64,000 nt of DNA. It comes from Tatumella punctata. GTDB taxonomy: Bacteria > Pseudomonadota > Gammaproteobacteria > Enterobacterales > Enterobacteriaceae. The stretch covers positions 106,244 through 170,243 of the forward strand of contig NZ_BAAAFW010000012.1 of NCBI RefSeq assembly GCF_039523735.1, in the 5' to 3' direction. Position numbers and translations under genes: made by a program. Below, piece after piece: positions 1 through 9,370 of the stretch (positions are counted from its first letter, which is position 1; the number at the start of each line of letters is the position of its first letter). Below the pieces are notes generated by a model. The model did no database searches. It was not told where the DNA came from and saw nothing but the letters and a program-made list of their open reading frames with translations.

Positions 1-52
1 AGATGTTGCACGTTACTCGAGCCTGATCGAAGCTCTGGGTCTGCGTCGCTAA
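1..52 (+). CDS. rpsO: 30S ribosomal protein S15, C-terminal end (partial)
   Basis: The window opens inside a frame that reads DVARYSSLIEALGLRR and stops at TAA 50-52. This is the conserved C-terminus of ribosomal protein S15, a primary 16S rRNA binding protein of the small subunit. Only the last 16 codons are present. The identification is supported by the order rpsO-pnp-nlpI-deaD, which is standard in enterobacteria, and by the strong terminator that follows. Confidence 0.93.
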   Translation, partial: DVARYSSLIEALGLRR

Positions 53-133
53 GTCTGAAGAGTTTTTTCAATGGTCTGTACGTTGCGTTATCAGCCGTGC
101 TGTTCCGGCGAAAAAATTTGAGCGAGTTTCGCG

Positions 134-160
134 AAAAGGGGCCTGTATGGCCCCTTTTTT
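134..160 (+). terminator. rpsO intrinsic terminator
   Basis: GGGGCC (138-143) pairs with GGCCCC (149-154), is preceded by four A and followed by six T. It lies 80 bp after rpsO and before the pnp leader, so it would partly separate the two genes, as the terminator in the E. coli rpsO-pnp operon does. Confidence 0.85.
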
Positions 161-231
161 CGGGGGACTGGCAGTATTTCTGCTAAAACTCATGTATTGT
201 TACCGTGAGTGATCTTTATTTGCACGATTCG

Positions 232-290
232 CGCGGCTAATGAGAAACCTTATCCCACCGGCAGTACGGAAAGATTTGTCATTAGTCGCG
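232..290 (+). promoter_or_regulatory. pnp leader stem-loop (likely RNase III site)
   Basis: CGCGGCTAATGA (232-243) pairs with TCATTAGTCGCG (279-290), 11 Watson-Crick pairs plus one G-U. The stem lies about 80 bases before the pnp start. In E. coli a stem in the same place is cut by RNase III, after which PNPase represses its own mRNA. Position and length of the duplex support the same autoregulation here; the cleavage itself is inferred. Confidence 0.75.
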
Positions 291-368
291 AGGATGCTGG
301 AAGATCAAAACCCATGATACAGAGAGCCTGAAAAAGGCTATCTGATTAAAAATTAAAGGATCTAAACT

Positions 369-2501
369 TTGCTGAATCCGATTGTACGTAAATTCCAGTA
401 TGGCCAGCATACCGTCACTCTGGAAACAGGAATGATGGCCCGTCAGGCGACTGCTGCTGTGATGGCAAGCATTGATGATACCTGTGTATTCGTGACCGTT
501 GTCGGTCAGAAGAAAGCGAAACCAGGCCAGGACTTTTTCCCGTTAACGGTTAACTATCAGGAGCGTACTTACGCTGCCGGCCGTATCCCGGGAAGCTTCT
601 TCCGTCGTGAAGGTCGTCCGAGTGAAGGTGAAACACTGATTGCGCGTCTGATTGACCGTCCGGTGCGTCCGCTGTTCCCTGAAGGTTTTGTCAATGAAGT
701 ACAGGTTATTGCAACTGTTGTTTCTGTTAACCCACAGGTTAACCCGGACATCGTGGCAATGATTGGTGCGTCAGCGGCCCTTTCTTTATCTGGTATTCCG
801 TTCAATGGTCCCATCGGTGCAGCCCGTGTTGGTTACATCAATGATCAGTATGTTCTGAACCCGACCACTGAAGAGATGGCTAACACCCGTCTGGATCTGG
901 TGGTGGCCGGTACCGAGAATGCGGTACTGATGGTTGAGTCAGAAGCTGATGTACTGAGCGAAGAACAAATGCTGGGTGCGGTGGTCTTTGGCCATGAGCA
1001 ACAGCAGGTTGTGATCGAAAATATTAAATCTCTGGTTGCTGAAGCAGGCAAACCACGCTGGGACTGGCAGCCGGAAGCGGCAAATGAAGCTCTGAATTCA
1101 CGTATTGCTGCACTGGCTGAAGCTCGTCTGAGTGACGCTTACCGCATTACAGAGAAACAGCAACGCTATGAGCAGGTTAACCTGATCAAAAGCGAAACTA
1201 TTGCTGCACTGAAAGCAGAAGATGAAGCACTGGATGAAGGCGAAATCAGTGACCTGCTGCACGCCATCGAGAAAAACGTTGTCCGTGCACGTATTCTGAA
1301 CGGCGAACCGCGTATCGATGGACGTGAAAAAGATATGGTTCGTGGTCTGGACGTTCGTACTGGTGTTCTGCCGCGTACCCACGGTTCAGCACTGTTTACC
1401 CGTGGTGAAACTCAGGCACTGGTTACGGCAACACTGGGTACCACCCGTGATGCGCAGAACCTGGATGAGCTGATGGGCGAAAGAACCGACAGCTTCCTGT
1501 TCCACTACAACTTCCCTCCGTACTCTGTGGGCGAAACCGGTATGGTGGGTTCACCAAAACGCCGTGAAATCGGCCACGGTCGTCTGGCGAAGCGCGGCGT
1601 GCTGGCGATGATGCCAAAAGCCGATGTCTTCCCGTACACTGTACGTGTGGTATCAGAAATCACCGAATCTAACGGTTCATCATCTATGGCATCAGTCTGT
1701 GGTGCTTCTCTGGCACTGATGGATGCCGGGGTGCCTATCAAAGCCGCAGTAGCGGGTATTGCGATGGGTCTGGTGAAAGACGGCGAACGTTATGTTGTCC
1801 TGTCTGATATCCTGGGCGACGAAGATCACCTGGGTGATATGGACTTTAAAGTTGCCGGTAGCCGCGACGGTGTGACTGCACTGCAGATGGACATCAAAAT
1901 CGAAGGTATTACCCGCGAAATTATGCAGGTTGCATTGAACCAGGCGAAAGGTGCGCGTTTGCATATCCTGGGTACCATGGAACAGGCAATCAGCACCCCG
2001 CGTATCGAAATATCTGAATTTGCACCACGTATTCATACTATTCGTATCAATCCGGACAAAATCAAAGATGTTATCGGTAAGGGGGGGGCAGTTATCCGTG
2101 CTCTGACCGAAGAGACCGGTACCACTATCGAAATCGAAGATGACGGTACCGTAAAAATTGCGGCTACTGATGGTGACAAAGCGAAAGAAGCTATCCGCCG
2201 TATCGAAGAAATCACCGCAGAAATCGAAGTGGGCCGTATTTATAACGGTAAAGTCACCCGTATCGTTGATTTCGGAGCATTCGTTGCCATTGGTGGCGGT
2301 AAAGAAGGTCTGGTACATATTTCTCAGATCGCTGAAAAGCGTGTAGAAAAAGTGACAGACTATCTGCAGATGGGCCAGGAAGTTCCGGTTAAAGTACTGG
2401 AAGTCGACCGTCAGGGTCGTGTACGCCTGAGCATCAAAGAAGCGGCTGAAAAACCGCAGGCAGAAGAAACCGCAGCGACGAATCCGTCCGACGCCGGTTA
2501 A
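369..2501 (+). CDS. pnp: Polyribonucleotide nucleotidyltransferase (PNPase)
   Basis: A 710-residue protein, collinear with E. coli PNPase. It is a phosphorolytic 3'-5' exoribonuclease, a trimer that works alone and in the RNA degradosome. Two RNase PH domains (roughly residues 1-210 and 310-540) flank a helical linker; a KH domain (about 550-610, motif DVIGKGGAVIRAL) and an S1 domain (about 620-690, motif KVTRIVDFGAFVAIGGGKEG) follow. Translation begins at a TTG codon, as in E. coli, giving MLNPIVRKF. The acidic, Ala-rich last 20 residues are variable in the family. The RNase III-type stem upstream indicates autoregulation. Identification is essentially certain. Confidence 0.98.
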   Translation: MLNPIVRKFQYGQHTVTLETGMMARQATAAVMASIDDTCVFVTVVGQKKAKPGQDFFPLTVNYQERTYAAGRIPGSFFRREGRPSEGETLIARLIDRPVRPLFPEGFVNEVQVIATVVSVNPQVNPDIVAMIGASAALSLSGIPFNGPIGAARVGYINDQYVLNPTTEEMANTRLDLVVAGTENAVLMVESEADVLSEEQMLGAVVFGHEQQQVVIENIKSLVAEAGKPRWDWQPEAANEALNSRIAALAEARLSDAYRITEKQQRYEQVNLIKSETIAALKAEDEALDEGEISDLLHAIEKNVVRARILNGEPRIDGREKDMVRGLDVRTGVLPRTHGSALFTRGETQALVTATLGTTRDAQNLDELMGERTDSFLFHYNFPPYSVGETGMVGSPKRREIGHGRLAKRGVLAMMPKADVFPYTVRVVSEITESNGSSSMASVCGASLALMDAGVPIKAAVAGIAMGLVKDGERYVVLSDILGDEDHLGDMDFKVAGSRDGVTALQMDIKIEGITREIMQVALNQAKGARLHILGTMEQAISTPRIEISEFAPRIHTIRINPDKIKDVIGKGGAVIRALTEETGTTIEIEDDGTVKIAATDGDKAKEAIRRIEEITAEIEVGRIYNGKVTRIVDFGAFVAIGGGKEGLVHISQIAEKRVEKVTDYLQMGQEVPVKVLEVDRQGRVRLSIKEAAEKPQAEETAATNPSDAG

Positions 2502-2516
2502 GCGTTCGATGATTTT

Positions 2517-2550
2517 CCTGCTCTCCGGACACCCGGAGAGCAGGATTTCT
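2517..2550 (+). terminator. Hairpin after pnp
   Basis: A perfect 12-bp stem, CCTGCTCTCCGG (2517-2528) with CCGGAGAGCAGG (2533-2544) and an ACAC loop, begins 16 bp after the pnp stop. The following ATTTCT is only weakly U-rich, so it may be a leaky terminator or an RNA-stabilising 3' end that lets nlpI be partly co-transcribed. Confidence 0.65.
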
Positions 2551-2632
2551 GTTATCGCGAGGGCAGGATTCCTTTGCACGGCAGGCGGATGACAGGATAT
2601 TCATCCTAATGTTTGTATTCGGGAGTGGGATA

Positions 2633-3517
2633 ATGAAGCCTTATTTGCGCTGGGGTTTTGTTGCGACAGCTTTATTGCTGGCAGGATGCAGCAGCTCTAA
2701 TTGGCGTCAGAACGAAGTTCTTGCCGTGCCTTTGCAGCCAACGTTGCAGCAGGAAGTCATCCTGGCACGTATGGAACAAATTCTTGCCAGTCGTGCTCTC
2801 ACCGATGATGAACGCGCACAGCTGTTATATGAGCGCGGAGTGTTGTATGATAGTTTAGGTTTGCGGGCACTCGCACGGAACGATTTTTCCCAAGCGTTGT
2901 CTATCAGACCAGATATGCCAGAAGTATTTAACTATCTTGGTATATACTTAACGCAGGCAGGTAATTTTGATTCTGCCTATGAAGCGTTTGATTCTGTACT
3001 TGAGCTTGATCCAACTTACAATTATGCGCATTTAAACCGTGGTATCGCGCTGTATTACGGCGGTCGATACAAGTTAGCGCAAGATGATCTGCTGGCGTTT
3101 TATCAGGACGATCCTAATGATCCTTTTCGTACGCTTTGGCTCTATCTCGACGAACGTGAGATAAATGCAGACAAAGCGAAAGTCGCGCTCAGGCAGCGTT
3201 ATGACTCGGCGAACAGAGATCAATGGGGATGGAATATTGTCGAATTCTACCTGGGCGATATCAGTGAAAAAACACTGATGGCGCGTTTACAGGCGGATGC
3301 TACGGATAACACCTCGCTCGCTGAACATCTCAGTGAAACCAACTTCTATTTAGGTAAGTATTACCTAAGTCTGGGGGAGAAGGATAACGCGGAAGCGTTA
3401 TTCAAACTGGCGGTTGCCAACAATGTGAATAACTTTGTTGAACACCGATACGCATTGTTGGAACTGGCGGAACTTGGCCAGGCACAAGACGATTTATCAG
3501 AATCCGACCAGCAATAG
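2633..3517 (+). CDS. nlpI: Lipoprotein NlpI
   Basis: A 294-residue outer-membrane lipoprotein. The signal peptide ends in a lipobox (LLAGC, Cys18), and tetratricopeptide repeats cover roughly residues 60-170 (YERGVLYDSLGLRALARNDF, then FNYLGIYLTQAGNFDSAYEA). In E. coli NlpI is an adaptor that brings the protease Prc to the endopeptidase MepS and organises peptidoglycan machines. I chose ATG 2633 over the in-frame ATG 2609 because it gives exactly the family N-terminus (MKPYLRWGFVATALL) and has a purine-rich ribosome binding site. It sits between pnp and deaD as in other enterobacteria. Confidence 0.96.
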   Translation: MKPYLRWGFVATALLLAGCSSSNWRQNEVLAVPLQPTLQQEVILARMEQILASRALTDDERAQLLYERGVLYDSLGLRALARNDFSQALSIRPDMPEVFNYLGIYLTQAGNFDSAYEAFDSVLELDPTYNYAHLNRGIALYYGGRYKLAQDDLLAFYQDDPNDPFRTLWLYLDEREINADKAKVALRQRYDSANRDQWGWNIVEFYLGDISEKTLMARLQADATDNTSLAEHLSETNFYLGKYYLSLGEKDNAEALFKLAVANNVNNFVEHRYALLELAELGQAQDDLSESDQQ

Positions 3518-3621
3518 CTGACGACATTTAACGCCCTTTGTTTATGTATCCTGTCATCCTTCGGGGTGAGGGGTGTTTTATTCGTCAAAAACTTCTAATT
3601 TGAGCCGGTTCACACTTTTCA

Positions 3622-3678
3622 ATGAAAATAACTGAAAGTTTTCATGACGAGTTATGTAGACTGGCCGCCGTTATCTAA
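3622..3678 (+). CDS. yrbN: Small leader-like protein YrbN
   Basis: An 18-codon frame, MKITESFHDELCRLAAVI, ends at TAA 3676-3678, 16 bases before the deaD start. E. coli has a small protein, YrbN, in the same slot upstream of deaD. The peptide carries no recognisable domain. Its stop codon abuts the AAGAGG that serves as the deaD ribosome binding site, which suggests that ribosomes finishing the peptide influence deaD translation. Function is not known to me; position and the non-random peptide are the evidence. Confidence 0.6.
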   Translation: MKITESFHDELCRLAAVI

Positions 3679-3694
3679 GAGGCACGTGTACTAC

Positions 3695-5560
3695 ATGACT
3701 GATATTCAAACCACTTTTTCCGATCTGGGCCTTAACGAATCCATTTTGTCTGCACTGAATGACATGGGATACGTTAAACCATCGCCAATCCAGGCTGCCT
3801 GTATTCCTCATCTGCTGGAAGGCCGTGATGTTCTGGGTATGGCTCAGACCGGAAGTGGTAAAACAGCGGCATTCTCTTTGCCATTGCTGAACAACATTGA
3901 TCCTTCTCTGAAAGCACCACAAATTCTGGTGCTGGCACCGACCCGTGAGTTGGCGGTACAGGTAGGTGAAGCTGCTACTGAGTTTTCTAAACATATGCGC
4001 GGCGTTAACGTTCTGGCCCTGTACGGTGGTCAGCGTTACGACGTACAGCTGCGCGCCCTGCGTCAGGGACCACAGATTGTTGTCGGTACTCCCGGCCGTC
4101 TGCTGGATCACCTGAAACGCGGTACTCTGGACCTGTCTAACCTGCGTGGTCTGGTGCTGGACGAAGCTGATGAAATGCTGCGTATGGGCTTCATCGAAGA
4201 CGTTGAAACCATTATGGCGCAGATCCCTGAAGGGCATCAGACAGCGCTGTTCTCTGCGACTATGCCGGAAGCAATCCGTCGTATTACCCGTCGCTTTATG
4301 AAAGATCCACAGGAAGTGCGCATTCAGTCCAGCATCACTACCCGTCCGGACATCAGCCAGTCTTACTGGACTGCTTACGGCCGTAAGAGCGATGCACTGG
4401 TACGTTTCCTGGAAGCAGAAGATTTTGATGCGGCGATTATCTTCGTTCGTACCAAAAATGCCACCCTGGAAGTTGCTGAAACTCTGGAGCGCAGTGGTTA
4501 CAGCAGTGCAGCACTGAACGGTGACATGAACCAGTCACTGCGTGAACAGACTCTGGAACGCCTGAAAGATGGTCGTCTGGATATTCTGATTGCCACCGAC
4601 GTTGCCGCACGTGGTCTGGACGTTGAACGTATCAGCCTGGTGGTAAACTACGACATCCCTCTGGATGCAGAATCTTACGTACACCGTATTGGCCGTACTG
4701 GCCGTGCGGGTCGTGCGGGGCGTGCTTTACTGTTCGTGGAGAACCGTGAGCGTCGTCTGCTACGCAACATCGAACGCACCATGAAGCTGACGATTCCGGA
4801 AGTTGAACTGCCAAATGCAGAACTGCTGAGCAGCCGTCGTCAGGCGAAATTTGCTGAGCGCGTACAGCAGCAACTGGAAAGCAGCGATCTGGATCAGTAT
4901 CGTGCACTGCTGGAGAAATTATCGCCGCAGGAAGATCTGGATATGGAAACTCTGGCTGCCGCTCTGCTGAAAATGGCCCAGGGTGAACGTCCGTTAATCG
5001 TCCCTGCTGATGCACCTCGTCCTGCACGCCGTGAGTTCCGTGACCGTGATGAGCGTGGCAGCCGTGATGATCGTCGTGGTAACCGTGAAGGTGGCCGTGA
5101 TGGTGATCGTCCGCGTCGTGAGCGTCGCGATGTCGGCGAAATGCAGATGTACCGCATTGAAGTTGGCCGTGATGATGGTGTTGAAGTGCGTCATATCGTT
5201 GGTGCTATCGCTAACGAAGGTGATATCAGCAGCCGCTATATCGGTAACATCAAATTGTTTGGTACCCACTCAACAATTGAATTACCAAAAGGTATGCCGG
5301 GTGAAGTTCTGCAGCACTTTACGAAAACTCGTATTCTGAACAAGCCGATGAATATGCAACTGATTGGTGATGCACCGCAGTCACGTGAGCCACGTCGTGG
5401 TGGCCGTGAAGGTGGTCGTGAGGGCGGCGGTCGTCGTTTTTCGGATCGTCGTGAAGGTGGTCGTGAAGGCGGTCGTGGTTTCGGTGGAAACCGTGAAGGT
5501 CATCGTGGTCAGCGTCGTGAAGATGGTGCCGCACCGGCTGCCCGTCGTCGCGAATATTAA
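3695..5560 (+). CDS. deaD: Cold-shock DEAD-box RNA helicase DeaD (CsdA)
   Basis: A 621-residue ATP-dependent RNA helicase involved in ribosome assembly and mRNA decay at low temperature. Visible motifs include the Q motif (PSPIQ), Walker A (AQTGSGKT), PTRELA, GG, TPGR, DEAD, SAT, and HRIGRTGRAGRAG. A central RNA-binding domain follows (about 470-560), then an Arg/Gly-rich tail built from many GGREGGR/RRE repeats. ATG 3695 (MTDIQTTFSDLGL) was preferred to ATG 3644, which would overlap yrbN and add residues absent from the family. It has its own hairpin terminator downstream. Confidence 0.97.
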   Translation: MTDIQTTFSDLGLNESILSALNDMGYVKPSPIQAACIPHLLEGRDVLGMAQTGSGKTAAFSLPLLNNIDPSLKAPQILVLAPTRELAVQVGEAATEFSKHMRGVNVLALYGGQRYDVQLRALRQGPQIVVGTPGRLLDHLKRGTLDLSNLRGLVLDEADEMLRMGFIEDVETIMAQIPEGHQTALFSATMPEAIRRITRRFMKDPQEVRIQSSITTRPDISQSYWTAYGRKSDALVRFLEAEDFDAAIIFVRTKNATLEVAETLERSGYSSAALNGDMNQSLREQTLERLKDGRLDILIATDVAARGLDVERISLVVNYDIPLDAESYVHRIGRTGRAGRAGRALLFVENRERRLLRNIERTMKLTIPEVELPNAELLSSRRQAKFAERVQQQLESSDLDQYRALLEKLSPQEDLDMETLAAALLKMAQGERPLIVPADAPRPARREFRDRDERGSRDDRRGNREGGRDGDRPRRERRDVGEMQMYRIEVGRDDGVEVRHIVGAIANEGDISSRYIGNIKLFGTHSTIELPKGMPGEVLQHFTKTRILNKPMNMQLIGDAPQSREPRRGGREGGREGGGRRFSDRREGGREGGRGFGGNREGHRGQRREDGAAPAARRREY

Positions 5561-5616
5561 TCGTTAGTCATTACTGCCGGCGGGAACAGCATCGCTGTTT
5601 GCGCCGGGTCAGAAAA

Positions 5617-5652
5617 TAAAAAAGCGATGGTGAAAACCATCGCTTTTTTTAT
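5617..5652. terminator. Bidirectional terminator between deaD and yhbW
   Basis: AAAAAGCGATGG (about 5619-5630) pairs with CCATCGCTTTTT (about 5637-5648). A-rich and T-rich flanks allow it to end both deaD (plus strand) and the convergent yhbW (minus strand). Confidence 0.85.
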
Positions 5653-5672
5653 ATCTGCTGGCCGGTGGCAGA

Positions 5673-6689
5673 TCAGTGTTTCAGCGATTCTGCCGCGGCC
5701 ATGGCCAGGGAGAACGAATAAATCCGTGCCTCATTATCAAAAATCTGCCCGTTAATCATCAGTTCATCTGGCTGGTATTGCTGCTGCAAAGATGCCAGTC
5801 CCTGGGTGACAGAGGCCTGGTCTCCGACCAGCGATATCCCCAGCGCCCGGTCAACACCATATTTTTCGGCCGGCGACCAGACCGTATCCATATTTTCGAC
5901 CGGGGCAGGTAACGGCCCGGGCATACCACGACGCAGGTTAATAAACTGCTGTTGTTGTGAAGTAAACAGAAAGCGCGCTCTGGCTTTACTTTCGGCGGCA
6001 ATCACATTCACACCAATCATCACATAAGGTGCTGCCAGCCGGTCGGAAGGACGGAAATTTTCGCGGTAAAGAGTCACTGCCTGCGACAGCATATCCGGTG
6101 CAAAATGAGAAGCGAAGGCGAAAGGTAACCCCATCCGCGCCGCAAGCTGTGCACTGTACAGGCTGGAACCCAGCAGCCATACCGGAACCCGTAGCCCGGT
6201 GCCCGGAACCGGCTGAACATCAAAAGCGGTACCTGCCGGAGCATCAAACCAGCGGATCAGCTGTTCAATGTCCTGCGGGAAGTTGTCTTCGGCATTGCCA
6301 CTCATATGACGGCGCAGTGCCATCATGGTCCGCTGGTCAGAGCCCGGTGCACGGCCAATACCCAGATCAATCCTGTCAGGATACAGAGTGGCGAGAGTAC
6401 CAAATTGTTCCGCAATCACCAGCGGGGCATGGTTAGGCAGCATAACACCGCCTGATCCCAGACGCAGATGGCGGGTATTTGCGGCCAGGTAGCCAATCAG
6501 CACCGACGTAGCGGCACTGGCAATCCCGGTCATATTATGGTGCTCAGCCAGCCAGTAACGATGATACCCGGCGGATTCGGCGTATTTTGCCAGTGCCAGT
6601 GAATTGCTAAAAGCAGTTCGCGGGTCAGAGTGTTCAGGGACCGGGGAAAGATCCAGTACTGAAAGTTTGAAGGGCTTGAGCTCAGACAT
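5673..6689 (-). CDS. yhbW: Luciferase-like monooxygenase family protein YhbW
   Basis: A 338-residue member of the bacterial-luciferase-like flavin monooxygenase family, a TIM barrel that uses reduced FMN. It contains the typical LSVLDLSPVPEHSDPRTAF start, YWLAEHHNMTGIASAA and LPNHAPLVIAEQFGTL segments. E. coli YhbW is of the same length and neighbours the ubiUVT genes; its substrate is unknown. The open frame extends to 6785, but the minus-strand AAAGG near 6700 lies at a suitable distance from ATG 6689 and too close to ATG 6695, so I place the start at 6689. Confidence 0.92.
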   Translation of the reverse strand: MSELKPFKLSVLDLSPVPEHSDPRTAFSNSLALAKYAESAGYHRYWLAEHHNMTGIASAATSVLIGYLAANTRHLRLGSGGVMLPNHAPLVIAEQFGTLATLYPDRIDLGIGRAPGSDQRTMMALRRHMSGNAEDNFPQDIEQLIRWFDAPAGTAFDVQPVPGTGLRVPVWLLGSSLYSAQLAARMGLPFAFASHFAPDMLSQAVTLYRENFRPSDRLAAPYVMIGVNVIAAESKARARFLFTSQQQQFINLRRGMPGPLPAPVENMDTVWSPAEKYGVDRALGISLVGDQASVTQGLASLQQQYQPDELMINGQIFDNEARIYSFSLAMAAAESLKH

Positions 6690-6785
6690 AGTCATACCTT
6701 TATCACACCGAAATCTCTGACGGATTACCGGCAGAGTGACGCAGAACACGTCACTCTCAATGTATCGGGTTTTGTTTAGGATCAC

Positions 6786-7685
6786 CTAAGCCGATTGTGC
6801 CCCTGGCGGGTTATCCAGCGCCATCCCTTCAATATTGCGCCAGTAACCGTTGCAGTGGTCGATTGGTACTAAATCAAAGGGAGCCTCACCGTTCTGGTTG
6901 TTACGTAACTGTCGTATCAGCGCCGGTGTCTGTAAATCTGACGGTGATACACGGAAAACATCTACCAGCCCGTGCATCCCTTTCTGTGCATTGCCGAGGT
7001 GATAACAGTATCCGCTCATGGTCTGAATTCCGTTCAGTACAAACACCTGCTGCCCTTCCTGTGACAGTACCTTGCGGCCCTGCGGGTAACGGATACAGCA
7101 AGTCTCACAATGGTCTTTATCACGATTTTCCGAGCGGGCGGTAAAACAGCGTGCGGATAATGCCAGCGGCAGATATCCGTAACCAAACACTTCCACTTCA
7201 AACTGATCGCGAAATCCGGCGTCTTCGCACGCTTTCAGCAACTCTGACAGCCAGTCCCGCGACAGTTCCACCGGCATACACCAGCGTATCATTCCCTGTC
7301 TGAGGAGTATTTTCAGGGCCGGTGCGTTGTAGATATTCAGTGCATGTCCGGCAACAAAAGGCAGCCCATGCTCAGCGGCAAGATTGACGGTGCCCATATC
7401 GCTGGCCTCGATCATAAACTCACCGTTGCTGATATAGCGTTTTAATTCTTTCAGTTCGGAAGGGGACTGTAGCAGGGATAAGGTACTCAACACCACCTGC
7501 TTACCGGCTGTCGCCAGCGGGCGGGCCAGTTCCATCCATTGTCCGAAGGAGGTGGCACGGCGTTTGCTGCATACTGCCTCACCGAGATAAATAATATCTG
7601 CGGTACTGCTGGCCGCCTGCTGATAAAACGCATCTAATTTTTCTGTTGGCCAGTACCACAGTACCGGCCCGAGGGCGTATTTCAT
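6786..7685 (-). CDS. ubiV: O2-independent ubiquinone hydroxylation protein UbiV
   Basis: A 299-residue U32-type protein. Cys39, Cys180, Cys193 and Cys197, the 4Fe-4S ligands known in E. coli UbiV, are all present at the same positions. UbiV forms a heterodimer with UbiU that hydroxylates the ubiquinone ring without oxygen, using prephenate as hydroxyl donor. It follows ubiU by 9 bp in a two-gene minus-strand operon. An extra cysteine (Cys196) sits next to Cys197. Confidence 0.96.
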   Translation of the reverse strand: MKYALGPVLWYWPTEKLDAFYQQAASSTADIIYLGEAVCSKRRATSFGQWMELARPLATAGKQVVLSTLSLLQSPSELKELKRYISNGEFMIEASDMGTVNLAAEHGLPFVAGHALNIYNAPALKILLRQGMIRWCMPVELSRDWLSELLKACEDAGFRDQFEVEVFGYGYLPLALSARCFTARSENRDKDHCETCCIRYPQGRKVLSQEGQQVFVLNGIQTMSGYCYHLGNAQKGMHGLVDVFRVSPSDLQTPALIRQLRNNQNGEAPFDLVPIDHCNGYWRNIEGMALDNPPGAQSA

Positions 7686-7694
7686 CGGCTATCC

Positions 7695-8690
7695 TTATTG
7701 CCATTGGCGGTGCAGCGCACCCAGTGTGGTTTGTGTGCCTTCCGCCAGCTCACCAAGTTGTTGCATCCAGCGCGGATCCACCCCGAAGTTACCGTCGGCA
7801 TTCTGGCAATGATCAATTGCCTGTCGCCAGACTGAAGTTACCTGCCGTACATACGCAGGGCTGCGTTGCCGGCCTTCAATCTTCACTGAAACAATGCCCA
7901 TCCGCTGCAGTTCCGGCAGCAGTGCCAGGGTATTCAGGCTGGTGGGTTCTTCAAGGACGTGATAGCGCTGCCCGTCGACCAGGTAGCGGCCTTTACACAG
8001 GGTCGGGTAACCGGCGTTTTCATCCAGCCGGAAACGGTCAATAAGCACGTTATTCAGCCGCGAATCCATACCCTGGCCTGTGGTCTGCCAGCGGACAAAT
8101 TTGGCCGGAGAACAGGCTCCCGCCGTATTCGGAGATTCACCGGTCATCCAGGAAGACAGATAACAGCGCCCCTCCGCCATAATGCACAGGCTGCCGAAAG
8201 CAAATACTTCCAGCGGCACTGTCGTTTCCCGGGCCAGTTGCCGTACCTGATGTAATGACAGCACCCTTGGCAGCACCACCCGATGGACAGCAAATTCGCG
8301 CTGGTAGAAACGTATCGCTTCTGTATTCGTCGCAGAAGCCTGAACCGATAAATGCCGTTCCGTCCGGGGATAACGTGACGAAGCGTACTCCAGCAGTGCC
8401 GGATCGGCGAGGATCAGTGCATCAGCACCACTGTTTACTGCAACATCAATCGCCTGTTTCCAGCGGTTAAAACCGGCCGGATGAGCAAAGGTATTGATAG
8501 CAACATGCAACTTTCTCTGGTGCTGATGCAGATATTTTGCCGCCTGTTCCAGACGTTCAGGGGTAAAATTCAGCCCGGTGAAATGCCGTGCATTAGTATC
8601 ATCTTTCAGGCCGACATACACTGCATCTGCCCCCTGTTCCACTGCAGTTTTCAGGGCGGGAAGATTACCTGCCGGACATAACAGTTCCAT
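7695..8690 (-). CDS. ubiU: O2-independent ubiquinone hydroxylation protein UbiU
   Basis: A 331-residue U32 peptidase-family protein that begins MELLCPAGNLPALKTAVEQG. The four iron-sulfur ligands of E. coli UbiU are conserved at identical positions (Cys169, Cys176, Cys193, Cys232). It works with UbiV and the lipid-binding protein UbiT in anaerobic ubiquinone synthesis. A GTG 12 bases upstream is in frame, but the GGAGAG motif lies 5 bases before ATG 8690, and this start matches the family. Confidence 0.96.
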   Translation of the reverse strand: MELLCPAGNLPALKTAVEQGADAVYVGLKDDTNARHFTGLNFTPERLEQAAKYLHQHQRKLHVAINTFAHPAGFNRWKQAIDVAVNSGADALILADPALLEYASSRYPRTERHLSVQASATNTEAIRFYQREFAVHRVVLPRVLSLHQVRQLARETTVPLEVFAFGSLCIMAEGRCYLSSWMTGESPNTAGACSPAKFVRWQTTGQGMDSRLNNVLIDRFRLDENAGYPTLCKGRYLVDGQRYHVLEEPTSLNTLALLPELQRMGIVSVKIEGRQRSPAYVRQVTSVWRQAIDHCQNADGNFGVDPRWMQQLGELAEGTQTTLGALHRQWQ

Positions 8691-8845
8691 ACGTCTCTCC
8701 ACAGAATTTACAGGGAAGAAAGTGTAGGGAAATTTATCCGCCAGAAAGTTGATTCAGGGCAGAGTATTACCGGATAGTCACGAAGATCACCGGATCTACA
8801 GATAAAATGGCGTTTTTGTTCTGATGTCAGATTAAGGAAGATACC

Positions 8846-9370
8846 ATGCTGCAGCGCTTACATTATCAACTGGTTAACAGGATGCCGGGATTACTGGCCA
8901 CCCCTCTGGGCAGGGTGCCGTTGTTCTGCAAAAAAATGTGTCTCCGACAGCTGATCAACTGGCAGTACCAGCAATTGATTGCTGACGGTGAAATTGATTT
9001 TCTGCAACAACGCAGGCTGGGTATTGATATCAGTGATCTGCGCTGGAAATGGGTGATGACTCTGGAGGCAGGGCGGATTATCGTGACTGATGATTCAGTG
9101 GCGGATGTCTGGTTCCGGGCAGGAATTAATGATCTGATTTTACTCGCGGCAGGTCGTAAAGACCCGGATATGTTATTCTTCCAGCGCCGGCTGATTGTGG
9201 AAGGTGATACAGAATTGGGGCTTGCGGTAAAAAACCTGATGGATGCTATCGAACCCGAAGCAATGCCGGCGTTATTATATAACGGGTTGCAGCATCTTGC
9301 TGCATTTACAGAAGCAGGAATGACACAGGACGCCAGCGTTATTACGGTGCGCGAAGAGAACTCATGCTAA
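8846..9370 (+). CDS. ubiT: Ubiquinone biosynthesis accessory factor UbiT (SCP2 domain)
   Basis: A 174-residue protein with an SCP2 sterol-carrier domain (about residues 40-140, including VWFRAGINDLILLAAGRKDPDMLF). UbiT binds isoprenoid quinone intermediates and is needed for ubiquinone synthesis without oxygen. It is divergent from ubiUV across a 155-bp promoter region. In that region I see only one FNR-like half site (TTGAT near 8749), not a full palindrome, so oxygen control of this copy is not shown by sequence. It overlaps the next gene by 7 bp. Confidence 0.93.
   Translation: MLQRLHYQLVNRMPGLLATPLGRVPLFCKKMCLRQLINWQYQQLIADGEIDFLQQRRLGIDISDLRWKWVMTLEAGRIIVTDDSVADVWFRAGINDLILLAAGRKDPDMLFFQRRLIVEGDTELGLAVKNLMDAIEPEAMPALLYNGLQHLAAFTEAGMTQDASVITVREENSC

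Noticed and set aside
1692..2579. 295-codon frame antisense to pnp
   Set aside because: It lies inside a highly conserved gene on the other strand, and its Phe/Thr/Asp-rich composition follows from pnp codon usage.
8745..8765. FNR site between ubiU and ubiT
   Set aside because: Only one half (TTGAT) is present; the other half does not match, so I did not annotate it despite the known anaerobic role.
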